A model generated the notes under the pieces. It searched no databases. It was not told the origin of the DNA and was given only the letters and a program-made list of their open reading frames with translations. The position numbers were made by a program, and so were the translations under genes. Shown one piece after another: positions 46,027 through 54,597 of a DNA stretch of 64,000 bases. The stretch is from CAWDMC01 sp963803295 (GTDB taxonomy: Bacteria > Acidobacteriota > Terriglobia > UBA7540). The number at the start of each line of letters is the position of its first letter. Position 1 is the first letter of the stretch. The stretch is from assembly GCA_963803295.1 (NCBI GenBank), contig CAWDMC010000020.1, positions 34,170 through 98,169 of the forward strand, written 5' to 3'.

Positions 46027-47049
46027 GTGAATAAGGAAACCGCCGAAGTGATCCTTATTGGGGAACGAGAGGTCCGAGTAACTCACCCCCACAAGCCGTA
46101 TTTTTCGAAAGAGACGAAGCTCTCCAAGCTCGATCTCGTTCGATATTACCTGTCTGTCGCGGCGGGCGCCCTCGCCGGAATTCAGGATCGCCCGCTCGTT
46201 CTCAAGCGTTACGTTAACGGCGCCGAGGGAGACGCGTTTTACCAGAAGCGAGCGCCCGGCGAGCGGCCTGCATGGCTGCGAACGGTCACGTTGTCATTTC
46301 CTTCGGGCCGTACAGCGGAAGAGATCGTGGTGGATGATGCCGCCGGGCTCGCCTGGACTATCAACCTTGGCTGCATCGAGCTACACCCGCACCCCGTACG
46401 CGCCAACGATCTTGAGCACCCGGATGAGCTGCGGATTGATCTCGATCCCGGCCCTGGTGTGACTTGGGCGGAAGTCCGCATGGTCGCGTGGGAGGTTCAG
46501 TCATTCCTCGGTGAGGTGGGCCTTCGCGGCTGGCCCAAGACTAGCGGTTCGCGCGGGATGCACGTGAACGTGCGGATCCAACCGCGCTGGACGTTTAGCG
46601 AAGTTCGACGTGCGGCGCTGGCGCTATCGCGGGCGGTGGAAAGGCGCGCACCTGCCATAGCCAGCTCGAAATGGTGGAAAGAGGAGCGTCATGGCGTGTT
46701 TCTCGACTACAACCAGAATGCGAAGGACCGAACGACTTGCTCGGCTTATTCCGTGCGCCCGCTCCCGGATGCCCGCGTGTCGGCGCCGCTTCACTGGCAT
46801 GAAGTAGCCGAGTGCGATCCCGCCGACTTCACCGTGCTGACGATACCGAAGCGTTTCGCCGAGATTGGCGATCCGCACGCGGGCATGGACGCGACGCCTG
46901 GTTCGCTCGAAAGATTCCTCGAGCTTGCCGCAGCAGACGAGGCCGCAGGCCTTGGTGACGCGCCTTGGCCTCCGCACTTTCGCAAGATGGAGGGCGAAGC
47001 CCCGCGCGTAGCCCCCTCGCGTCCAGATCGGCTGTCAAGTCGCCCGTAG
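46027..47049 (+). CDS. LigD-type NHEJ polymerase domain protein
   Basis: 340 residues from a GTG start. It is the primase-like polymerase (POL) of bacterial non-homologous end joining: VTHPHKPYF, YVNGAEGDAFYQKRAP, catalytic LRIDLDPGPGV (D138, D140), KTSGSRGMHV (171-180) and the later DYNQNAKDRTTCSAYSVR. Such enzymes fill gaps and add (ribo)nucleotides at breaks. It stands alone rather than fused to a ligase; the ligase is the convergent gene at 47371-48459. After residue about 325 its frame becomes Pro/Arg/Ser-rich, and a conserved-looking tail continues in another frame (see next entry). Confidence 0.88.
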   Translation: MNKETAEVILIGEREVRVTHPHKPYFSKETKLSKLDLVRYYLSVAAGALAGIQDRPLVLKRYVNGAEGDAFYQKRAPGERPAWLRTVTLSFPSGRTAEEIVVDDAAGLAWTINLGCIELHPHPVRANDLEHPDELRIDLDPGPGVTWAEVRMVAWEVQSFLGEVGLRGWPKTSGSRGMHVNVRIQPRWTFSEVRRAALALSRAVERRAPAIASSKWWKEERHGVFLDYNQNAKDRTTCSAYSVRPLPDARVSAPLHWHEVAECDPADFTVLTIPKRFAEIGDPHAGMDATPGSLERFLELAAADEAAGLGDAPWPPHFRKMEGEAPRVAPSRPDRLSSRP

Positions 47050-47072
47050 AGTCGAAAGCCAAGAAACCCCGG

Positions 47073-47354
47073 ATGAAGATGCCACTGGTGATTGTCGCCC
47101 ACTCACCCGACAGGAACGCCGCGCTCGCGGGTTTGGAGAGGTGGAAAAACAAACACCGCCAAGCCGCCGAATTTCTCGCTGTCGATGACGTACTCATCGA
47201 TTCCATGCGAGGCAGATCATCAACCTGGACCAGGGTTCGAGTGAACCTCCGGCATGTGCCGGAAGAAGTACGTCCGCCACAAGAAACTCCCGATCCGGAC
47301 GATGATCCTACGCGGGAGTGGCGTAAGCAACGCACCTCGAAAGAGACCGCCTGA
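47073..47354 (+). CDS. C-terminal module following the LigD polymerase, in another frame
   Basis: From ATG 47073 the product has 93 residues: LVIVAHSPDRNAALAGLERW and FLAVDDVLIDSMRGRSSTWT, then an acidic-basic tail. The frame is already open from 46965, over the last bases of the polymerase gene. Polymerase and tail may be one protein split by a single frame change, or two overlapping genes. No domain name can be given; the block looks like a small folded alpha-beta module. Confidence 0.5.
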   Translation: MKMPLVIVAHSPDRNAALAGLERWKNKHRQAAEFLAVDDVLIDSMRGRSSTWTRVRVNLRHVPEEVRPPQETPDPDDDPTREWRKQRTSKETA

Positions 47355-47370
47355 GCAAGTTTAAACGGGG

Positions 47371-48459
47371 CTAGCGGCCGGTGGCGAAGATCGCCATCAG
47401 TTCTTGCGGGGGGACGACTTCAAGTTGCGCATAGGTGCAGTCGCTGGGCTTCTTATCTTTGCGCCACCTTCGAAAATGCGCCATATGACGAAAGCGGCTG
47501 CCCTGCATGTGCTCGTAGGCGACCTCGACGACGACTTCGGGCCGCAAAGGCTCCCACGAGAGGTCCTTGCCCTGGCTCCAGCGGCTCTGGCCGCCAGGCA
47601 TACGATGCCCGGCTTCATCGGATGCGGGTTCCCGCTCGGCCCACCGCCTCCACGGGTGAGAGGCGACCGCGTCCTTCCGGTAAGGCGTGAGCTGTTCTAA
47701 AAGCTCACGGCGCTGCTCTTTCCCAAAACTCGCGCACACGCCGACGTGCTGGAGCATGCCCGAATCGTCGAAAAGACCAAGCAGCAGCGAACCCACCTCC
47801 GTGCGCTCGCCCTTCTTATACCATCGAAAGCCGGCGACAACGCAGTCACAATCACGATCATGTTTGACCTTAAGCATCACCCGCTTGTTCGGCTCATAGG
47901 TCCCTGAAACTGGCTTGCCGATTACACCGTCGAACCCGGCGCCTTCGAAGCGCCGAAACCAATCCGACGCCACTCTTGAATCGTAGGTTGCAGGCGTCAG
48001 ATGAAGGGGTGGTCGCGCGGACGAAAGTATGGACTCGAGCTCACCCCGCCGGTTTTGGAACGGCTTGCCCCGCAGATCCCGATTCCCCTCGCTTAGCAAG
48101 TCGAAGAACACAATCGAGGCCGGGATCTCGTGGGATAGCAACTGCACGCGCGAAGCGGCCGGATGCAGGCGGAGTTGTAGTGAATCGAAGTCCAGTCCGG
48201 AATTCTTCACGATGACGATTTCGCCATCGAGCACGCAGCGGGCAGGCAACTGGGCCCGTAATGGCTCCAGCAACTCAGGAAAATAACGGTTTAGCGGCTT
48301 CTCATCCCGGCTCTGAATCAGGATCTCGTCCCCGTCACGGAACACCAACGCGCGAAAGCCGTCCCACTTCGGCTCGAAAACCCAGTCCCCAACCGTCGGT
48401 ATTTCGCCGACTCGTTTGGCGAGCATCGGTAACACAGGTGGGTTCACTGGAAGGTCCAC
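47371..48459 (-). CDS. ATP-dependent DNA ligase (LigC/LigD ligase-domain type)
   Basis: 362 residues. The nucleotidyl-accepting Lys is K31 in FEPKWDGFRAL (motif I K-x-D-G). Other ligase motifs are VLDGEIVI (III-like), GFDGVIGKPV (IV) and VMLKVKH (V), followed by an OB-fold with VGSLLLGLFDD. It seals nicks after adenylation. It converges with the LigD-type polymerase, so the two halves of a LigD are encoded separately and face each other. No Ku gene is in the window. Confidence 0.88.
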   Translation of the reverse strand: MDLPVNPPVLPMLAKRVGEIPTVGDWVFEPKWDGFRALVFRDGDEILIQSRDEKPLNRYFPELLEPLRAQLPARCVLDGEIVIVKNSGLDFDSLQLRLHPAASRVQLLSHEIPASIVFFDLLSEGNRDLRGKPFQNRRGELESILSSARPPLHLTPATYDSRVASDWFRRFEGAGFDGVIGKPVSGTYEPNKRVMLKVKHDRDCDCVVAGFRWYKKGERTEVGSLLLGLFDDSGMLQHVGVCASFGKEQRRELLEQLTPYRKDAVASHPWRRWAEREPASDEAGHRMPGGQSRWSQGKDLSWEPLRPEVVVEVAYEHMQGSRFRHMAHFRRWRKDKKPSDCTYAQLEVVPPQELMAIFATGR

Positions 48460-48762
48460 GCTTAATTTTACACCACGCGCGCTGCTGTTAGGAGACCATT
48501 GCTTTCGCTGCGGAACATAATCGCGACCTCGCTCGCCGCCGCGGCCTTAAGCGTGGTCAGTGTCGCCTTCCAGAAAAGTCGATATTGATTCAGCCAGGCA
48601 TCCACGGCCTGCAGCGGGGGCGGGAATAGGGTAGAGTGGGAAGGTTGCCAGTGATGAGTTATCAGTGGTGAGGGCCTACGCAGAGGCTCTCCGCAAGTTT
48701 CGACTGGCAGCCTTCCATTTTCCGCAATAGTTTCCGGTTACAACTTCCAGTGCGGGGTGAGC
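48460..48762. other. intergenic region upstream of the ligase and the small repeat protein
   Basis: A possible 29-residue hydrophobic peptide starts at TTG 48499 (TAGGAG upstream) and ends at 48588 (IIATSLAAAALSVVSVAF). Otherwise only promoter regions of the flanking genes are expected here. Confidence 0.3.
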
Positions 48763-49020
48763 ATGCATCGACACGAGACCGAGACGTTCGAGAAGCAGCA
48801 TCTGGTGCTTGATGAAGGAGTCTTCATCAATTGCGTTTTTCGCGACTGCAGCCTGGAGTACTCGGGCGGCGATGTCTACATCCAAAACTGCCAGGGCGAG
48901 GGATGCCAATTGATCTGGCGCGGCCCGGCCCAGCGTACCGTATATCTGCTGCAATCGCTCGGGCTGATGGTAAGTCCCGCCGTGCCGGCGGCACCCGAGA
49001 AGGCAAGCCGGGTGCAGTAA
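48763..49020 (+). CDS. small pentapeptide-repeat-like protein
   Basis: 85 residues. The sequence HLVLDEGVFINCVFRDCSLE, then YIQNCQGEGCQLIWRGPAQR and a helical end TVYLLQSLGLM, matches a widespread small bacterial family with beta-helix-like F-x-x-C-x-F-x-x-C spacing. GGGGTG precedes ATG 48763; GTG 48757 is also in frame. Its function is unknown. A strong terminator follows six bases after the stop, so it is a monocistronic unit. Confidence 0.7.
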   Translation: MHRHETETFEKQHLVLDEGVFINCVFRDCSLEYSGGDVYIQNCQGEGCQLIWRGPAQRTVYLLQSLGLMVSPAVPAAPEKASRVQ

Positions 49021-49025
49021 GGTAG

Positions 49026-49059
49026 CCACGACACGGTTTACGTGTCGTGGGTCCTTTTT
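49026..49059 (+). terminator. rho-independent terminator
   Basis: Perfect 10-bp stem CCACGACACG / CGTGTCGTGG (49026-49035 and 49041-49050) with loop GTTTA, followed by GTCCTTTTT. It closes the small repeat-protein gene. Confidence 0.9.
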
Positions 49060-49143
49060 ACGAATGCAGTCAAGAAAAACGATCCTGCGCTCAAGCAAGA
49101 TCAAAAGAGCCCCTGGAATTGCTGCGCGTGCCTGAAGAACAAC

Positions 49144-49168
49144 CCACGGCACAAAACGCGTGCCGTGG
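49144..49168 (-). terminator. hairpin downstream of the amidase gene
   Basis: CCACGGCAC (49144-49152) pairs with GTGCCGTGG (49160-49168) across a seven-base loop. It lies 21 bases past the amidase stop on the minus strand, followed on that strand by GTTGTTCTTC. The arms resemble those of the terminator at 49026. Confidence 0.6.
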
Positions 49169-49189
49169 CTATCCATCTCTTGCTATGGC

Positions 49190-50617
49190 CTACCGCATTT
49201 CGGGTGGCGCCACAAAACCACCCGCGCCTGCCTCGATCCTTGCCGCTACGGCCAGGACCCGCTCCTCTTCCCATGGCCTGCCCACCACCTGCACGCCGAT
49301 CGGCAATCCTTCGGGGGATTGCCCCACTGGAACCACGGCCGCCGGGTTCCCCAGCAGATTGAACCACTGAGTGTACGTCATCACGTCCGGGTGGCGCAGG
49401 TAGCGCACCGTATCACCCCCGATCTGCCACTGGCGCTCGCCGTGACGGAAAGCCGGAATCGAACACACGGGGCAGAGCAGCACCGGGAAGCGCTCCATCT
49501 CCTCGAGAAAACGGCCGCGCAAAGCGTCGCGATCAAGCAGCGTCGTCATCAAGTCATCCAGTGTCAGGGCGGGATCCGCCGCCACCAGGCAGCGGAATTC
49601 CTTCATGAGCGGGCTCAACTCGTTCTCTCGACCGGCAAGATGTGGACCCAGGATCAGGCCGCCGGCCCGCCCAAAGAGGTTCCACCACAACTCGCGGATT
49701 CGTCCCAGATTGCGTGGTAGAAAGGGCTCAACCTGGAATCCATCGTCGCGGAGCCACTGCGCCGCCCGGCGGACCGCCGCTCGCGTTTCGGGTGTCACCG
49801 GGGTCTGGCCGTCGTCTTCAAAAAAGCCCACGGATGTTCCTCGCACCTCAGCTTCGCTCCACCGGCGGAGCGGCACGGGCGCGGCCTGCGGATCTCCACG
49901 GTCATAGCCGGCCATCGACGCGAAAAGCGCAGACACATCGCCAATGGTGCGAGCCATCGGGCCCACTACGCCGATCAGGGCGAAGGGCCCAGCGCCCACA
50001 GGATAGTGCCCCGTGCCCGGCACGCGTCCTGGGGTCGGCTTCAGCGCACAGATGCCGGCGTAGTGGGCGGGAATGCGGACCGAACCGCCTCCGTCTGACC
50101 CTACGCCGCCCGCTGAAAGACCGGCCGCGATCGCTGCCGACTCGCCGCCACTCGATCCGCCAGGCGTGCGATCGAGGTCCCAGGGATTGTTGGTGCGGCC
50201 AGTGGTAAGGCTGTCAGTCTCATAGGCCATCAGCATCTCGGGCGCGTTGGTGTTGCCAAGAACGATGGCTCCGGCGGCTTTGAGGCGCGCCACCAGCGGG
50301 GCGTCCTGGGTTGGAATATAACCCGCCCGCAAGCGCGATCCGGTCTCACAGCGTAATCCCGCAACGTCGATCGAACTCTTGACCGTTACCGGTACGCCGT
50401 GCAGCGGCCCGAGATCCTGTCCTTCGCTCACGGCCCTTTCGGCCGCACGTGCCGCCTCGAGGGCGCGATCTCGATCGATCGACACAAAAGCATTCAGCCG
50501 CGGATTGAGCCGTTCGATGCGCTCGAGATGCGCTTCGACGGTTTCGCGCGGGGATATTTCTTTGCGCCCGATACGAGCGGCGAGTTCGAGCGCAGGAATC
50601 TGGGTCAGGTCATCCAA
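49190..50617 (-). CDS. amidase (amidase-signature family)
   Basis: 475 residues from TTG 50617, with GAGGTG just upstream; the frame extends to 50713 without support. The Ser-cisSer-Lys triad is K80 (VTVKSSIDVAG), S155 (TPGGSSGGES) and S179 (GSDGGGSVR), with the spacing seen in GatA. C-terminal NLLGNPAAVVPVG and GLPIGVQVVGRPW are typical. It lacks GatB/GatC neighbours, so it is more likely a catabolic or aryl-acylamide-type amidase than tRNA amidotransferase. Confidence 0.85.
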   Translation of the reverse strand: MDDLTQIPALELAARIGRKEISPRETVEAHLERIERLNPRLNAFVSIDRDRALEAARAAERAVSEGQDLGPLHGVPVTVKSSIDVAGLRCETGSRLRAGYIPTQDAPLVARLKAAGAIVLGNTNAPEMLMAYETDSLTTGRTNNPWDLDRTPGGSSGGESAAIAAGLSAGGVGSDGGGSVRIPAHYAGICALKPTPGRVPGTGHYPVGAGPFALIGVVGPMARTIGDVSALFASMAGYDRGDPQAAPVPLRRWSEAEVRGTSVGFFEDDGQTPVTPETRAAVRRAAQWLRDDGFQVEPFLPRNLGRIRELWWNLFGRAGGLILGPHLAGRENELSPLMKEFRCLVAADPALTLDDLMTTLLDRDALRGRFLEEMERFPVLLCPVCSIPAFRHGERQWQIGGDTVRYLRHPDVMTYTQWFNLLGNPAAVVPVGQSPEGLPIGVQVVGRPWEEERVLAVAARIEAGAGGFVAPPEMR

Positions 50618-50770
50618 TCGGCACCTCGGTAAGTAGTGGTAGCTCCGCTTGTCTGCACGAAGAGTCGTACAGCTTAGCCGGGCGCCATTAGTATATACGG
50701 GCCCGCGAGACACATTTCGTCACTTGTTGCTCCGGTTTTCACGACTCTGAAAATACGGCAAATATAGTTC

Positions 50771-50820
50771 TTGACAACGATCTATCGCATATTGCAATAT
50801 TCATATCGCAGATCGCAATA
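50771..50820 (+). promoter_or_regulatory. promoter and paired operator-like repeats before the XRE gene
   Basis: TTGACA (50771-50776) is a perfect -35; CAATAT (50795-50800, 18-base spacing) is the likely -10. A perfect 12-bp palindrome ATATTGCAATAT (50789-50800) covers it. Two 16-bp direct repeats, ATCGCATATTGCAATA (50784-50799) and ATCGCAGATCGCAATA (50805-50820), match at 14 of 16 positions and are 21 bases apart, two helical turns. The second ends two bases before the start codon. Confidence 0.6.
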
Positions 50821-50822
50821 GC

Positions 50823-51299
50823 ATGAACCTGGGGGAGAAAATCCGGTACCTGCGGCACGTGGAAGGCGCCATTCGGGGCCTGGGTCGCGACATGACGCAG
50901 CTTGAAGTGGTTCGGGCCATCAAGCGGGAATTACGTAAGACGATTAGCCAGAGTTATCTTTCGCAGATCGAAAGCGGGGCCCGGCCGCACTTGACCAACA
51001 CCACCCGGATGCTACTGGCCAAGTTCTTCAAGGTGCACCCTGGATACTTGGTGGACGATCCGGAGGGGTATTCGACCGAGCTGACCACGCACCTTCCGGC
51101 CCGGGAAGAGAAGCTCGATCTGTGGTTGATCGATGGCGCCGAGCGCTTCCGCCGAGACCCGGAAGTTAGCCAGGCGCTGCTGAGGCTGGCGCAGCACGAC
51201 GATACCAGAAAGTGCCTGATCCTGTTGAATGAAATCCTGGAGACGCCGGAACTGGCGGAGCGGCTGCTTCAGGTGCTGGCGCTAGGCAAAGAGACATAA
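50823..51299 (+). CDS. XRE-family helix-turn-helix regulator
   Basis: 158 residues. The N-terminal HTH (about residues 5-75) shows MTQLEVVRAIKRELRKTISQ, SYLSQIESGARPH and LAKFFKVHPGYLVDDP, a lambda-repressor-type fold with an insertion before the recognition helix. The C-terminal half is helical (EVSQALLRLAQHDDTRKCLI) and could dimerise. No ribosome binding site precedes the ATG; the upstream space is taken by operator-like repeats, suggesting autoregulation. It heads the cluster NfeD-like / flotillin / SdpI-like / PspA and is its likely regulator. Confidence 0.85.
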   Translation: MNLGEKIRYLRHVEGAIRGLGRDMTQLEVVRAIKRELRKTISQSYLSQIESGARPHLTNTTRMLLAKFFKVHPGYLVDDPEGYSTELTTHLPAREEKLDLWLIDGAERFRRDPEVSQALLRLAQHDDTRKCLILLNEILETPELAERLLQVLALGKET

Positions 51300-51366
51300 C
51301 GTGCCTCGCCAGCAAGGCGTGGCCCTGTCGGGCAGCGAAACACGTTTTGCGCCGGAGGCGGTGGCT

Positions 51367-52032
51367 ATGAACTGGGAGACTTTCTACCTGCTCTGTTTCG
51401 TAATTGGCCTCTCGCTCAGTCTGTTTACTCTGCTGGCCGGAGCGCACTTTTTTCATATTCATTTCCACCTGCCGGGCGATGTGCATTTGGGCGATGCCGG
51501 AGGGCTCGATCACGGCGGAGCGAACTTGCCGGCGGGACCGGGCGGCGCGCCCCACCCTGGGGGCGTCCGCGTCGGCGGGATCCACGCCGCGCAGCACTCG
51601 CCCTTCAGCTTTTCCACCTTGATGGCGTTCCTGGCCTGGTTCGGTGGCACCGGATACCTGCTGGTGCGCTATTCGAACGTCTGGGCGGTGCTGGCGCTCG
51701 GCATCGCCACTTTGAGCGGGATCGGCGGCGGAGCCATTGTGTTCTGGTTCACAGTGAAAGTGCTGCTGGCGCACGAGACGGTGATGGACGCTGCCGACTA
51801 CGTGATGACGGGTGTTCTTGGAAAAGTCAGCGTTGGCATTCGGCCGGGCGGAACGGGCGAGATCATCTACTCGCAGGCGGGCACTCGTCGCACTTGCGGA
51901 GCGCGCAGCGAGGAGGGCATCGCCATTCCCAAGGGCTCGGAAGTGGTGGTGGAACGTTACGAACGGGGAATCGCTTACGTGCGCCGCTGGGAAGATGTGG
52001 CCGCGGATGGCGAAGCGAAGAGTGACAACTGA
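51367..52032 (+). CDS. NfeD/YqiJ-like membrane protein
   Basis: 221 residues from ATG 51367 (GGAGG eight bases upstream). A first membrane helix (LLCFVIGLSLSLFTLLAGA) is followed by a His/Gly-rich loop (HFFHIHFHLPGDVHLG), then at least two more helices (FSTLMAFLAWFGGTGYLLV, LALGIATLSGIGGGAIVFW). The C-terminal OB-fold-like region (about 150-210) contains GVLGKVSVGIRPGGTGEIIY and IPKGSEVVVERYERGIAYV. E. coli YqiJ pairs with the flotillin YqiK in this way. The role is probably in membrane microdomain organisation with the flotillin two genes downstream. Confidence 0.75.
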   Translation: MNWETFYLLCFVIGLSLSLFTLLAGAHFFHIHFHLPGDVHLGDAGGLDHGGANLPAGPGGAPHPGGVRVGGIHAAQHSPFSFSTLMAFLAWFGGTGYLLVRYSNVWAVLALGIATLSGIGGGAIVFWFTVKVLLAHETVMDAADYVMTGVLGKVSVGIRPGGTGEIIYSQAGTRRTCGARSEEGIAIPKGSEVVVERYERGIAYVRRWEDVAADGEAKSDN

Positions 52033-52112
52033 TTACTTGTTGGTTAGGCGGGTTTGGGCCGGGGTCAGGCCGGCTAACACTGAGTATTTCGAATTTCGAA
52101 TGACCTACACGG

Positions 52113-52325
52113 ATGGAAAATACCATGGAGACCACAAGTGTAATCTCACTGATCGGCGGACTAACAATGCTCGCGCTCATAGTGCTGGCCGTAGCCGCAC
52201 GAGTAGTAGTCAGCAACGGTGTGGCCGGGCTGGGCTATGGTTGGTTTGGGATTGAGGCTGTGAAGCTCGCACATCTGGCGGTAGGTCTGCTGCTTTACGG
52301 GCTCGTGTCGGCGCTGGCCCGGTAA
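52113..52325 (+). CDS. small membrane protein in the flotillin cluster
   Basis: 70 residues (ATG 52125 is an alternative start). Two hydrophobic helices, SLIGGLTMLALIVLAVAA and LAHLAVGLLLYGLVSALA, are joined by a short loop with GYGWFGIEAV. No family is recognised. It lies between the NfeD-like and flotillin genes, all in the same direction, so it may be part of the same membrane complex. Confidence 0.6.
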   Translation: MENTMETTSVISLIGGLTMLALIVLAVAARVVVSNGVAGLGYGWFGIEAVKLAHLAVGLLLYGLVSALAR

Positions 52326-52358
52326 GCAGGTAAGAGGGGAGTTCCAAAGGAGGAGTCT

Positions 52359-53789
52359 ATGAGTAATCTGGGTAATCTTGGAGATTTATGGGTCATGGTC
52401 GGCCTGATGATTCTGGCGCTGTTCATTATCTTATGGGGAGTGGCAAGGCTGATTCGCAAGGCGGGTCCACATGAGGCGCTGATCGTTTACGGGTTTCGTG
52501 GCATGCGAGTAGTGAAGGAAGGAGGAACGTTGGTTTTCCCCATGCTCGAGACCTGCCGGGAGCTTTCGCTCGAGTTGATGTCGTTCGACGTGGCTCCGCA
52601 ACAGGACCTCTACACCCGTCAGGGCGTGGCCGTGACGGTGGAAGCCGTGGCGCAGATCAAGGTGAGGTCCGACAAAGAGTCGATCTGCACGGCGGCCGAA
52701 CAGTTCCTTACTAAGCTTCCTCAGGATCGCGAGGCCCTGATCCGGCTGGTAATGGAAGGACACCTGCGCGGCATCATCGGCCAGCTCACCGTGGAAGAAA
52801 TCGTTAAGCAGCCGGAAATGGTGGGGGATCGCATGCGGTCCACCTGCGCCGACGACGTCAGCAAGATGGGCCTGGAAGTGATTTCGTTCACCATCAAAGA
52901 GGTACGCGACAAAAACGACTACATCAGCAACATGGGCAAGCCCGATGTCGCCCGCATCAAACGCGATGCCGATGTGGCCGGGGCCGAGGCTGACCGCGAC
53001 ACGCAGATCAAACGGGCTGAGGCGCAACGCGACGCCGCGACCGCCAAGGCGCTCGCTGACCAAGCCAGAGTTTTGGCTGAAACGCTATCGCTTGCCAAGC
53101 AGGCTGAGGCGCAACGGGACCTGGAAGTCAAGAAAGCGCAGTACCTGGAGTCCATGAAGAAGCAGCAGGCCATGGCCGACAAGGCCTACGAAATCGAAAC
53201 CAACGTGATGCAGCAGCAGGTGGCGGCTGAAGCCGTGAAGATCCAGCAGGTGGAACGTGAGGCACAGGTCAAGGTGCAGGAGGCGGAAATCCTGCGGCGC
53301 GAAAAAGAGCTGATCGCCACCGTGCTGAAGCAGGCGGAGATCGAGCGGCAGCGCATCGAGACTCTGGCCAATGCCGAGCGGCAGCGACTGATGTTCGAGG
53401 CGGAAGGAAAGGCCGCGTCGATCCGGCAGCAGGGTGAGGCGGAGGCGGAGATCATCTTCAAGAAGGGTGAGGCGGAAGCGAAGGCCATGAACGTGAAGGC
53501 CGAGGCCTACCAGGAGTACAACCAGGCGGCCGTGGCGGACAAGCTGATTTCAAGCTTGCCTGAGGTGATCCGCGCCATGACTACGCCGCTCGCCAACGTG
53601 GATAAGATCACGGTGGTCTCGACCGGCAACGGCGACGCCACCGGCTTGCACAAACTCACCGGCGACTTCACCAAGATCGCGGCGCAGGTCCCGGCGCTAG
53701 TGGAAGGTCTGACGGGGCTACAGCTTTCTGACTTGATGGGCAAGGTAAAGCAGATCGGCGAGAAGGCACTGAAGCCGGATAAGAAGTAA
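52359..53789 (+). CDS. flotillin family protein (YqiK/FloT type)
   Basis: 476 residues. An N-terminal membrane anchor (VGLMILALFIILWGVARLI) is followed by a SPFH/Band-7 domain (about 35-200: GPHEALIVYGFRGMRVVKEG, GVAVTVEAVAQIKV, MGLEVISFTIKEVRDKNDYI). A long Ala/Glu/Lys/Gln-rich coiled coil follows (about 210-400), with the EAEAE-type repeats of flotillins (KGEAEAKAMNVKAEAYQEYN). The C-terminus (SLPEVIRAM, LTGLQLSDLMGK) is the oligomerisation tail. AAAGGAGG precedes ATG 52359. Flotillins scaffold ordered membrane domains; with PspA next door the role is envelope maintenance. Confidence 0.9.
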   Translation: MSNLGNLGDLWVMVGLMILALFIILWGVARLIRKAGPHEALIVYGFRGMRVVKEGGTLVFPMLETCRELSLELMSFDVAPQQDLYTRQGVAVTVEAVAQIKVRSDKESICTAAEQFLTKLPQDREALIRLVMEGHLRGIIGQLTVEEIVKQPEMVGDRMRSTCADDVSKMGLEVISFTIKEVRDKNDYISNMGKPDVARIKRDADVAGAEADRDTQIKRAEAQRDAATAKALADQARVLAETLSLAKQAEAQRDLEVKKAQYLESMKKQQAMADKAYEIETNVMQQQVAAEAVKIQQVEREAQVKVQEAEILRREKELIATVLKQAEIERQRIETLANAERQRLMFEAEGKAASIRQQGEAEAEIIFKKGEAEAKAMNVKAEAYQEYNQAAVADKLISSLPEVIRAMTTPLANVDKITVVSTGNGDATGLHKLTGDFTKIAAQVPALVEGLTGLQLSDLMGKVKQIGEKALKPDKK

Positions 53790-53868
53790 ACAGGAAAGGA
53801 CGAACTCCCCTGGAAGGTGGGTGGAGTTGATCGCTACCTGCCGGCCAGAGTGACGGAAGGAGGAGTCC

Positions 53869-54516
53869 ATGAAACGCAATTACTTGCTGGCAGGCGGGCT
53901 GGTGGTGCTTATCACCGTGGCGGTGACCCTCGCCTTTTACTCACATCTGCCCGAGACGGTTCCGGTGCACTGGAATCTTCACGGCCAGGCAGATCGATTT
54001 GGTCCGAGATGGGAAGGCCTGGTGCTGATGCCCGCGGTCATGGCGGGTGTCATCCTGCTGGTGGCGGCGTTGCCCTGGCTTTCACCTGAGAGATACCGGG
54101 TGAACGGCGCGGGTAGTGGCTATCTGCAGGTGATGCTCATCCTGCTGGTGTTTCTCGCCTGTCTCCAGGTCACCACGCTGGCCAGCGCGGCGGGGCACCA
54201 CCTGCCCGTAGCGAAGATCGCGCTGGGGGGTGTCTCGACGCTCTTGGCGGCCCTGGGATTTGTGCTGCCGCGTCTGCCGCGCAATTTCTACGTCGGCGTG
54301 CGGACTCCGTGGACGCTCGCCGATCCCCGGGTGTGGGAGGCAACACACCGGTTTGCGGCATGGTGCTTTGTTACGGCTGGCGTGCTGGGTCTCGCGATGG
54401 CCTTCACTGCCGCTCCCTTATGGGCATTCGTGGTGGTTCTTGGCGCTGCCGCACTGGCTCCGGTGTTTTATTCGCTGATGTACTACAAGAGGCTCGGCCG
54501 GCACAGTGCGGCATGA
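53869..54516 (+). CDS. SdpI/DUF1648 family membrane protein
   Basis: 215 residues. The N-terminus shows YSHLPETVPVHWNLHGQADR, the DUF1648 signature, between two hydrophobic helices. The C-terminal half carries the SdpI-like LPRNFYVGVRTPWTLADP and WEATHRFAAW box between further helices; about six membrane segments in all. In Bacillus, SdpI gives immunity to a killing peptide and signals its presence. GGAGG precedes ATG 53869. It sits between flotillin and PspA. Confidence 0.85.
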   Translation: MKRNYLLAGGLVVLITVAVTLAFYSHLPETVPVHWNLHGQADRFGPRWEGLVLMPAVMAGVILLVAALPWLSPERYRVNGAGSGYLQVMLILLVFLACLQVTTLASAAGHHLPVAKIALGGVSTLLAALGFVLPRLPRNFYVGVRTPWTLADPRVWEATHRFAAWCFVTAGVLGLAMAFTAAPLWAFVVVLGAAALAPVFYSLMYYKRLGRHSAA

Positions 54517-54597
54517 GTGTTTTCAGTAAGCCGTGCCATCGGAAGTCGGAACGGTACCCTGTTCTGGCACGGCAAGAATCCGGAAAGGAGAATTATC

